Source: Cercozoa sp. M6MM (Eukaryota > Endomyxa: Ascetosporea). From it: a stretch of 32,026 nucleotides of DNA. The notes beneath the pieces are model-generated. The model did no database searches, was not told the DNA's origin, and saw only the letters and a program-made list of their open reading frames with translations. Location: NCBI GenBank assembly GCA_040357565.1, contig JBDODJ010000127.1; one strand, 5' to 3'. Both the position numbers and the translations under genes were made by a program. Shown piece after piece: positions 24,234 through 32,026 of the stretch (within the stretch, counting starts at the first letter, position 1; every line of letters begins with the position of its first letter).

Positions 24234-26952
24234 TCAGTGATGACGCCGCGCTGCCGACGAGCTGCGCAAGCGCGCGCCACGCGACGTCAGCATGCGCATA
24301 TCGTCGGCCTTGGCTTCCTACGTACGGGGGGGGGGGGGGTAAGGACTAAAGTTTGAGATGGTAAGTAGCACCTCCAGTTTGCGCATCCACTCGTCGCGCC
24401 GCATCGGCGAGTCGAACAGCAGCAGCGCATCGAGCGGCAGACGCTGCTTCATGAGACACATCGTGTCGTCGCTGCTGAGTGCGAGGCAGGCGCCCTGTGG
24501 GACATACACTTAGGTTTTGCCCCCTACCCCCACCCCGTACACACCCAAGTGGGCACACCTTCTTGTCGTCGCGCGAGGCCACGCGGAGACCGACGAGCTG
24601 CACGGCGTTCTTGAGTCGCAAGCGCTTGGAGGCACTCGTGAACACGAGCAGCAGGTCGTTGCACAGCACCAGTGTCGTCGGCCGCTGCTTGGGCAGGCGC
24701 GGCACTTCGATCTCGCCCAGCACACGACGCGTCGGGATCACCCACTGCACCTGCCCAGGGGGCTTAAGGCGTGTGGGGGGTTTGGGGTGTCTGTGTGTAC
24801 CTCGGGTGCCAGGTCGGCCACGAAGTCGCGCAGCTCGAGCAGTCGCGCGTCGCTCTCGCTTTTGCCTTTGCTCGTGTTGACATGCGCCGCCACATCGCGC
24901 ATCGCTTCCAGTGCCTGGCCCTACCAACACAAGCTCGTTCTACCGAGGTAGTACTGAGGTCATGGTACCAACTCGGCCGCCTCGGGAGTGCCCTCGGCTG
25001 TGTATCGGTCCAGTTCGCGCAGCAGCAACACGTACCGAGGCACACGTTGCACTGGCATCACCTGGGGGCACAGGGGGTAAAGAGGAAGGCAGATGGGAAG
25101 GCAGATGGGTATAATGGGGGTAAACCAGGAAGGAGGCCAGGTCGAGGCCGCAGGAGTCGCCGCTCTCCTTGACGTCGTCGAGCCACTGACGGAACTTTGG
25201 CTTGCGCTCCTGCAGCTCCGCCAGTCGCTCCACCGCCGCGTCATACCGGTTCACGTAGGGCGCGTCTGTCCGCGCGGAAGAATAAGAACAACAGCAAATA
25301 CAACAACACGAAACAACAAGAAAAGTCAGAGCCTAATGTACACATCTTGAGGATTCGCGAGTACTTCAGAAACACAGTCGCAAACGCAAAGTCGGCGCGC
25401 GCTTTTTCTATCTCCGCACTGAGCTCGCGGTGCACCTACCCGGGGGGAGGGTAAAGTGTGTGTGTGTGTGCGTGTGTGTGTGTGTGTGTGTGTGGGGGGG
25501 GGGGGGTTAAAAGGGGCAGAAGAAGCTACTAACACATACCGAAATCAGCGACTCGAAAGTTCCGAAAATCACCGTCACATCCGTCGGCGAGACACCGATC
25601 TATCGGGGGGGGGGGGGTGAGAAAGGATGAGAGGGTAAGAGAGAGAGAGGGAAGGGGTAAAACGCACCTTGCCGTTGACGGCGAGAGCGCGCAGCGGCGT
25701 CAAAAACACGTCGACGCAGACCTCGAGGAAGTTGAGGTACACCTGCTCGGACTGCACGATTTCATCGGCGGCCTGACACCGCCGCATCTCGCGTTTCTTC
25801 GCGTCCTCCGCCGGGTCACGTCCGCGCGGACGCTGCGGCGACTCAGGCGTCGATGCGCCCGACCGCAGTCGGTCCAGATGTTCATCCTTCTGCTGCCGTT
25901 GTTCCAGGCCCAGTACCTGCGCCACACATGGCAATTTTACCCCCTCCTTACACCCCCAGCAATTTGACTTACCAGGTTCAACAGCGCCTCGCGTTTCGCG
26001 TCATCCATCTTGCTTACCTGCTCGGATGGGGGTGGGGTAGGGAAGGGTAAGGGTAAGCGTAAGGGGTAAGGGAAAGGGTACCCGTGCAGCCAGTCGCTGC
26101 GACGAGGTCTGCGAGGTCTTGGAGGCTTGCTCATGGAACTGCTCCCACTGCTGGACCATCTTGTTCGTCTTCTGCTTGCGCTTGCGCTGCTGCTCGGCTT
26201 CGGCCACTCGCGCCTCTGGGGGGGGGGGGGGAGAAGGGGGGAAGGGGGGGGGTAGATGCTACCAATTTCGGCATCGATTTCGACGCGCTTTCGCAGTTTC
26301 AGTTGCGGACTGAGTCGCTCTGGTTGGGGGGGGGGGGGTAAGGGGAGGAGCAAGCGTGTGTGTGGAAGAAAGTACTGTTAGTGGCGGCAAAAGCAGCAGC
26401 CAAAACTGCGTCGCGTGCCGCCAGACCTTCCCGCGTCGAATCGAACGCGAGATCCAGACTGTAGAACTCCGTCGATGCTGCGAGGGGGGTAAGGGGTAGG
26501 TTGAGGGGTAGACAGTAAAGCCTACGTGGCAGATTCGTGGCGAATGATGTCGAACTGACGTCCGAAGTCCCTACCAGAGGGGGGGGGGGGTTAAGATAAG
26601 GAGAATTAAACAATACAAAGACGGTGGTACAAGTAGTATCAATGGTTAGATCATCGGGTGACGGTGTCTCCTCTCGAACAAGTTCGTTCGTGTGACACAA
26701 CAGCGAGAGGTACACGAGACCGCCACTACACATGAAGGTAAGGGCAAAAGGAGACGGGTAAAGGGGAGTAAAACGAGTGGCGATACCCAAGTTTTTCCTT
26801 CTTAACGCGCCCGAGATTGCTAGAGACGCCGTTCGTGGCCGCTGCACTCCAGAAAGTAGGAGAATAAGGGGGTAAGCACTGCACACACACCTTCCTGTAG
26901 ACGCAGATCGTCGTGTGCCGGCCAACCGACCTACGAACGGAGGGGTAAATGG

Positions 26953-27003
<51 letters not shown>

Positions 27004-27890
27004 GGAGAAGGCAAGCACCAGAATGCCACAGACGGCGTCGATGGAAACACTCGTGATGCCTTTCTTTCCTTTGCCGCTGAAGCGCGCGCTACGCCAACGC
27101 AAGCGCCGATCGCTGCCGCAGGTGAACCGACGCGCGCGTGCTTTGCCGTTGCGACCGATCTATATGTGGAGTTGAGTTAAGTTCAGTCAAGTGGGTTTGT
27201 TTAGTTCAGTCAAATTGAGTTAAGTTCAGTGAGTTGAGTTGAGTCGAGTTGAGTTGAGCTATTTTACCTTGAGAATGTGCGCTTCTTGCAGTTCCTTGCT
27301 CTGACGACAAAACACGATATTTCAAAGGATTTCAAAGCTTGTACTGGAAGTTTTCGATTGCAGATTTCACTTATCAGCTTTCACATCAAAGCTTTCTTTC
27401 ACTCAAAGCTTTTCGTTTTTCGAAAGCTTTCATTTAACAAGTAGAACCTCAGCTAGCGCCTCCGCACAATGCCGATCTGCTTCCTCGCCGATCTCCCACA
27501 GTGCGTGGCACAGTCGATGGCGAGCAGTGCCGTCACGCCACACCACCCACGGACGCTGTTATATTTCACGTTTTATTTATTTTCACTCCTCATTTTTGGA
27601 GAAACGCTTACGTCGACCTGGGCCGCAACAAGCTGGTCCTCGGTAGGCGGCACATACACCGCCAAGCGTCCACGCGACGGCGTGCGTGCATGCTGCACCA
27701 AACAAACACAAATAATCACAGCAGGCGCCGGCAGTTTAGCATTTCTCAACATTCACACGCTTTAAATCGTGTGTATGCACATGCACACAGCATCTACGTG
27801 CCAAATGCACTCCTTGCGCCTTTGATCGGCTTGGTCTGGAACGTTTTGCTTGCTGAGGACTACGCTTACCGTGGGCATTGTCGCCGCCAT
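24234..27890 (-). CDS. Dbl-type RhoGEF with N-terminal PH-like and coiled-coil regions
   Basis: Read on the minus strand from ATG at 27890 (MAATMPT, exon 27870-27890) to TGA at 24236-24234. In order: a short leader, helical segments (ALWEIGEEADRHCAEALAE), a PH-like region (GRNGKARARRFTCGSDRRLR to YSLDLAFDSTREGLAARDAV), a coiled coil (RKRVEIDAEIEARVAEAEQQ and on), a DH domain and a C-terminal PH domain. DH hallmarks are ADEIVQSEQVYLNFLEVCVD, VIFGTFESLIS, FLKYSRILKMYAPYVNRY and the helix VQRVPRYVLLLRELD. The PH part reads TTLVLCNDLLLVFT to RRDEWMRKLE. DH-PH proteins load GTP on Rho/Rac/Cdc42 GTPases at membranes to drive actin remodelling. Several N-terminal exon limits are tentative. It is divergently arranged with the fascin-like gene. 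Most introns have C runs or TTTACCCC words. Confidence 0.9.
25457..25506. repeat. (TG)n plus G13 in a RhoGEF intron
   Basis: An imperfect TG array with one CG interruption runs directly into 13 G, all inside the intron between the DH exons encoding FGTFESLIS and VHRELSAEIE. In the sense direction this reads C13 then CA repeats. Confidence 0.95.
26041..26090. repeat. Degenerate GGGTAA-like tandem repeat in an intron
   Basis: About seven copies of a 6-8 nt unit (gggtaag, gcgtaag, gggtaag, ggaaag) lie in the RhoGEF intron. In the sense direction they are CTTACCC words, the same vocabulary as neighbouring introns. Confidence 0.8.
26953..27001. repeat. (GT)n microsatellite in a RhoGEF intron
   Basis: About 48 nt of perfect GT, followed by a G run, in the intron between the exons ending VCGIL and starting VGRPAHDDL (minus strand). 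Confidence 0.97.
27175..27270 (-). repeat. Intron of ACTCA/ACTGA pentamers (RhoGEF)
   Basis: The intron between the exons reading KELQEAHILK and IGRNGKARA is almost wholly made of pentameric words, ctcaactcaactcgactcaa in sense. Related words (ttgacttgactttactttac) occupy the giant-gene intron 10024-10099. Confidence 0.9.
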
Positions 27891-28178
27891 TCCTGCGCCC
27901 AGCACACCTCTGGCGACACGGGATTAGACACACAGTCCAGCGCACACGCGGCTGTGTAACGGCGGTTAAGGGGGCGGCGACTCGGCCACCAGAGGATCTT
28001 GGCTGGTGCTGGAAGCGAGCTCCCACGCTGCGATCTGGCCGTTAACGACCATAAAATCGAACAGTTTTTGCCTAGTACCGGTCGCTAGAGCACAGTGTGC
28101 AGAGTTTTTTTGCATACAGGAAGTCTGAGCAAAAATGTAAATTGATTTGTGCGGTGTCTTTTGTGACACTCTGGCTTG
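27891..28178. promoter_or_regulatory. Divergent promoter region (RhoGEF / fascin-like)
   Basis: The 288 bases between the divergently read RhoGEF and fascin-like genes should contain both promoters if the predicted starts are right. No TATA box or shared motif was recognised, and overlapping open frames here have no protein-like features. Confidence 0.4.
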
Positions 28179-29290
28179 ATGCTTTTGCATTCAAAGGGGC
28201 CGACGACGCCGCCGCCGTGGACGGGGTTTGCTGACGTCGCTGGCCGTCGGCGCAGCTGTGGTGTGTGTCCAAGTGTCCAGGTCATGTGTGAGTGATTTGT
28301 GAGCGATTGGCGTCGGTTGCAGGGTGCCACAGTGGCCGCTGTTAGCAGTGGAAACAATAGTTCGCAGCATTCAAATCGTGCTCGTCACAGTAGCAGTCAG
28401 CGAACACAGGCGGCGGCCGAGCCGTTCGTTGCGTATCCTCGCAATGGTAGGTTGCTATGAGTCTGGGCAGCTGGTTTGTTAAACCTCATGTGTGACTGTG
28501 CGACTTTGAACAGTGGTAGAACTACTGGCGGCACGTGCACCGGATGGCGCCATGTGCCAGGCACGTCTTGTGTGCCAAGGCGGCTTTTTGGGCAGCACCG
28601 GGTACACCAAGGACCGCAACGCCGCTGTCCTCGTGTTTCGCAAGGTCGCGCATAACCGCGTCAGCATCCAGTGCGGCTCCTACTACATGTAAGTCTTCCG
28701 TTTGGAGAGGTGTACTTTCCTTGCTCGCTATCCCTCTTTAATCCACAGGTGCGCCGATCAGAATGTCGGCAGACTCGTGTGCGACCGCACGGAGGTGAAC
28801 GATTGGGAGCACTTCCAGATCGTGCCGAATGGCGGCGCTCTCGCGTTGCGCTGCAGCAATAACTCCTTTGTCGGGTATAGCTTGTCTCCTTTCTGTCCTT
28901 ACTTCTCTACACAATCCTAAAACTTCCCTAGTCTCGGTTCGCAAGGCTTCGAAATCAACCGAACGCAGATCACAGCGTATATATCGATTGATGTTCCTAA
29001 GCGGATGTTGCATCGAGTTCTGAGGAGAATGTCTGTGGTAGAACGGAACTCTTCACGGTCGAGTGCGTCAGTGGTATCGTCACGGAGCCTTCTGCGCAGC
29101 CTCAGCAGCTGCCGCACTCGCAGCCGCAGCAGCCGCAACAACAGCAGGTGATTCAGGTGTGTTTTTGCACTTTCCCGCGATAGACATTGGACTGGGATGG
29201 TGAATTGACTTATTTGGTCTGTTGTAGCCAGTCGCACCCGTGTTCCAGCCCTCTGCTCCGTCTGCGCCTTCGTACGGTGCTTTCGACTGA
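28179..29290 (+). CDS. Fascin-like beta-trefoil protein
   Basis: Exons 28323-28446, 28514-28688, 28749-28874, 28932-28992, 29025-29156 and 29228-29290 join in phase. A first exon 28179-28280 from the nearest ATG also fits, giving 260 residues, but that exon and its weak donor are uncertain. After a Ser/Gln-rich N terminus the core has fascin-domain repeats: ARLVCQGGFLGSTGYTKDRN, VSIQCGSYYMCADQNVGRLV, WEHFQIVPNGGALALRCSNN and FEINRTQITAYISIDE. The C-terminal tail is rich in Gln and Pro and ends SAPSYGAFD. Fascin domains bundle actin filaments or bind sugars and phospholipids. With one trefoil and a disordered tail this is not a four-domain fascin. An actin-related role is suggested by the family and by the neighbouring RhoGEF. 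Confidence 0.78.
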
Positions 29291-29633
29291 TCACAACCGA
29301 CGACCCAAAAAGTCGGATTCCTCGCCGTCATTGTCACTGTTCGCATTAGACCTTCATCAGTTACATTTAAATCACTCACGGTAGTAGTTGTTCGTCGGAC
29401 TGCCAGGATTGTTGGCCGCCAGACTGTGAATATTCCTCGAGTCCTGGCGGTACAGTACAGTACAGCAAAGTTGGTTTGGGCTCACGATGAGCCCTAAGTC
29501 GAAAATCCTGCCAAGTGCACAGAACACACTGGACTGTAAGCAGCAGCGTGTGGACACTCAATAAAGGCATCTGGTCGTGCCAGTGTCTGGAGATCGGCTT
29601 TGAGTTTCTTGTCCGCACTCGAATTAGCGCGAG
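29291..29633. other. Intergenic region between fascin-like and uL14 genes
   Basis: No gene is supported. It contains an AATAAA at 29560-29565 that might serve 3' processing of the fascin-like transcript, and a short GTACAGTACAGTACAG repeat at about 29450-29465. Confidence 0.45.
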
Positions 29634-30143
29634 ATGGGTGTGCGATTTATGCAGAAGCCCTTTGTGGCTTGCAACAGTGGTGCCTCGGTTGTCCAGGTGC
29701 GTTAGGGGCGATTTCACTCGACACAATCAATCATATTTTTTTCATAATGAAATGCTGTTGTGCAGGTGATCAAAGTGCTGCGTGGCCGGCAGCTCGGCAA
29801 CGCGAAGCTCGGTGGTACGGTCAAGGTCGCTGTCAAGCAGGCTCGTACCGATGAGCTGGTATGGTGCTTTTTTCCAAGGGCGGAAGTTTCAAAATAAATG
29901 TCTGTGTTTAAACAGGCCAGAGTCAAGCGCAGTCAGATGGTGCGCGCCACAGTGACGACGGACAAGTTCCCGACGCGGCGCAAGGACGGCACGCACATCC
30001 GCAGCTGGCGCACGGGCGTCGTGCTGATCGATGACAAGGACAAGCCGCTGAGCGACGTGGTCAACTCGCCTGTGTCGCTCGAGGCGGCCAAGAAGTTCCC
30101 CAAGATTGGCCAAATCGCTCTCAAGTGCTACGGCGTTATCTAA
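29634..30143 (+). CDS. Ribosomal protein uL14, bacterial/mitochondrial type
   Basis: Three exons, 29634-29696, 29766-29858 and 29916-30143, encode 127 residues, close to the usual 122. The order of uL14 motifs is kept: the start MQKPFVACNSGASVVQVIKV corresponds to bacterial VADNSGAR..CIKV, then GGTVKVAVKQA, VKRSQMVRATVTT, RRKDGTHIRSWRTGVVLIDD and the end FPKIGQIALKCYGVI. uL14 binds 23S-type rRNA at the large-subunit interface. The sequence is nearer the bacterial form than the cytosolic eL/uL14 form, which together with the introns suggests a nucleus-encoded mitochondrial protein. No long presequence is seen; only MGVRF precedes the conserved start, and an in-frame ATG follows at 29649. Confidence 0.9.
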
Positions 30144-30722
30144 GTAACTTTTGATGACGACTTGAGAACGGCTGGTCGATGGGCCAGTGTGAAAACAGCT
30201 ACGCTCTTTTGGCGCAAGAAAAGCGAAGCCTCGAGTTTTGGAATGAGCACAGTGACCCATCCCGGACTGGTGCAGGGAAACTACCCCGGTCTGGTTTCGT
30301 AATAGACTCAACTATTGATATCCACTGTCCGTTGAAGAAGCATCGATCACGGTGATGTGTCGGCATGTGCAAGTTTGGTTGAAGAAAAACCGTCAAACAT
30401 CAGCCAACTATCAATCGATCAAACTTGAACGGAAACGCGTCCAGTGATTGGACTCGTGATATGTGGTCACTGAGCGATCTTCGAAGCCCACGAAGCATAA
30501 CCAGGAAACGAAGCCTCCCAAGAGTGCTAAAGCTACACACGCGACAACAGGTGGTGTGCTGATCGAGGTGTGCTGCCAGCAGGACGTCAGGCGCACTCGT
30601 TTGTGTGCGAGCTTTGCTTTTTGACCGCACTGTCCGTTACTCGGTTGTGCCCATCTGGCAAAGAGGCGTTTTGCTTTCCTGCTCGGATTTTCGGACAGAC
30701 GGCGGTGCGCTGACCGAGAGAG
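30144..30722. other. Intergenic region
   Basis: About 580 bases lie between the uL14 gene and the last gene. A 181-codon minus-strand frame (30956-30411) overlaps the next gene's first exon and intron and has no recognisable features. No RNA gene or repeat is seen. Confidence 0.5.
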
Positions 30723-31924
30723 ATGGCGGCTCTGCCGTACCCATGGCGGCGCGACGAGGCGCGTCTGGTCGGGACGATTGATCTGGTAAGTGCGAAAGCA
30801 GTGCGCGAAGAATCCGAATCCGATTCTGCACTCACGATTCTGTGTGTGTCTCACGCAGGATCTGTGCGACTTTTTGCGTCCGCGGCGCTCGCAAGCAGAC
30901 GCCCAACCAGTTGAGGCGTATGACGATGAGTTCGTTAAGGCTGCGGTGCGACGCAAGCAGCTGCTGTCGTGGCTCGCCGAGACGGCGGAACGCGCCTCTT
31001 CGCACCGATCGGACCAGTCAAGTCAGTCAGACCAGTCAAGTCAGTCGGGTCAGTCGGGTCAGTTGGACGAGCTGAAGGAGCTGTCGATGCAGGAGTTACT
31101 GCAGTGCCTGCGGAGGATCGACAGTCCGCTGCGCGTGCCGTCGCTGCTGGCGCTGGCGGCCTGTCGCCGCGTCGTGTGTTTTGTGATGCGCGAAGCGCTG
31201 CGTGCCAGCACGCGTTTCTTGCCGCTGGCACGTGCGCTGCTGGGCACTGCGCGACAGGTTTTCCGCGCGCAGCACGAGTCCTACCTCGCTGGCACCAAGG
31301 ACCGATACCACTACTTGGTACTCTTTGTTCTTTTTATACACCAGTTCTATACTGACCAGTTCTAGACTAATAGAGCTCTTGTAACTCTATCTGTGTGGCT
31401 TCAGTCGAGTGCGACCGCGCGGACAGAGCTGCAGGACGAGGCGCAGTACAAACTGGAGGCTGCCCTGGTGATTGTTGATGCAGCGCTCATCGTGGCCGAC
31501 TCGATGCGACTGCTCGGCGTCTGCATGCGCGCGGACGCGCCGCTGCTTGAGGTGCCTATATTTATTGTATACACATATCTGTATATTTATATATCCTATA
31601 TCTATATATTGTTTAATTTATATATTATCTATATTTATATAGCTAGATACACTTGTATACATTTATCATATGAGACAGTTCGGGGCGAAGGAGGAGACAG
31701 AAAGCATGATGCTAACCGTCAGCAAGCCGGCCTGGCTGATCACGCTGACGTCGATGCTGGCACTGCGGCAGGACCGTGATCTGCACGACGGTACCCCCTG
31801 ACTCTTCTGACCTTACCTGACCCCCGACCTCTTTACCCAACACGTTAGAACGCGACCCATTTGAGAACGACTCCTTCTCAGTTCTGATCGACGCGCTGCT
31901 GCGCTCGCCGACTCTGACGAAAGG
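30723..31924 (+). CDS. Unrecognised helical protein, 3'-truncated by the window
   Basis: Five exons (30723-30785, 30859-31317, 31405-31551, 31679-31790, 31849-31924) join in phase from ATG to the last donor at 31925; the remaining exons lie beyond the right edge. The 285 or so residues present are mostly helical: MAALPYPWRRDEARL, a Ser/Gln repeat tract (SDQSSQSDQSSQSGQSGQ) and helices such as VPSLLALAACRRVVCFVMRE and EAALVIVDAALIVADSMRLL. They might be membrane-associated or part of an alpha-solenoid. No family was recognised. The first ATG has a good context and is followed at once by protein-like sequence. Confidence 0.7.
31012..31065 (+). repeat. Coding tandem repeat (Ser/Gln tract)
   Basis: The words gaccagtcaagtcagtca and gggtcagtc repeat within exon 30859-31317, giving SDQSSQSDQSSQSGQSGQ. 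The unit resembles the tgactga-type words that make up introns such as 8257-8381 and 27175-27270. Confidence 0.85.
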
Positions 31925-31938
31925 TGTGCATTATTTAT

Positions 31939-31967
31939 ATATATATATATATGTATACATATAAATC

Positions 31968-32019
<52 letters not shown>

Positions 32020-32026
32020 ACACACA
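31939..32026. repeat. (AT)n and (TG)n microsatellites at right edge
   Basis: A short AT array (31939-31960) precedes a TG array running from 31971 to about 32018, and the window ends in cacaca. Both lie in the intron after the exon ending at 31924, so the gene continues past the edge. Confidence 0.97.

Noticed and set aside
26041-26090. GGGTAA-rich stretch as an interstitial telomere
   Set aside because: The unit is GGGTAA rather than GGGTTA, is degenerate, lies in a RhoGEF intron and matches the CTTACCC vocabulary of adjacent introns.
26299-27102. 267-codon minus-strand open frame as one exon
   Set aside because: It contains a CA microsatellite and C-run introns with clear donors and acceptors. 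The protein-like parts lie in different frames and join only after splicing into the RhoGEF.
30411-30956. 181-codon minus-strand open frame
   Set aside because: It runs across the first exon, intron and second exon of the plus-strand gene and shows no domain or start context.

Overview
The window looks like nuclear DNA from an intron-dense unicellular eukaryote.

The evidence is GT-AG introns of mostly 35-110 nt in every gene, conventional use of TAA, TAG and TGA stops, an actin gene, a heterotrimeric G-protein alpha subunit, a Dbl-type RhoGEF and a nucleus-encoded mitochondrial-type ribosomal protein. The lineage cannot be fixed from the sequence alone. A protist with a dynamic actin cytoskeleton is the best reading. 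Both ends of the window lie in CA/GT dinucleotide repeats, so it may be a contig that broke at microsatellites.

Layout. (1) 103-11755 (+): the 3' part of a very large gene, about 57 exons and roughly 2,480 codons in the window. It encodes a long ectodomain, a cysteine-rich ephrin-receptor-like stretch, about eight membrane segments and a cytoplasmic tail. (2) 11936-13873 (+): an NADP-dependent medium-chain oxidoreductase in 15 exons. (3) 14234-16131 (+): a G-alpha subunit in 11 exons. (4) 16653-18022 (+): actin in 4 exons. (5) 18023-19618: mostly unassigned sequence. (6) 19619-20082 (+): a small unrecognised gene. (7) 20982-24049 (-): an HtrA/Deg-family serine protease in about 23 exons. (8) 24234-27890 (-): a RhoGEF with an N-terminal PH-like region. 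(9) 28179-29290 (+): a fascin-like beta-trefoil protein, divergent from the RhoGEF. (10) 29634-30143 (+): uL14, mitochondrial type. (11) 30723 to the right end (+): an unrecognised, 3'-truncated gene.

How the genes may relate. A multi-pass receptor-like protein, a G-alpha, a RhoGEF, actin and a fascin-like protein lie within 30 kb, interspersed with housekeeping genes. They could act in one signalling-to-cytoskeleton route, but only proximity suggests this.

The most distinctive DNA-level features are in the introns. The two minus-strand genes use pure C runs of 12-17 nt, mostly directly before the 3' splice site. Other introns are built from short tandem words. The G-alpha gene appears to have a GC-AG intron.

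I joined exons by reading frame and splice consensus by eye. Exon limits are predictions. No mobile element, tRNA, rRNA or CRISPR array was found.
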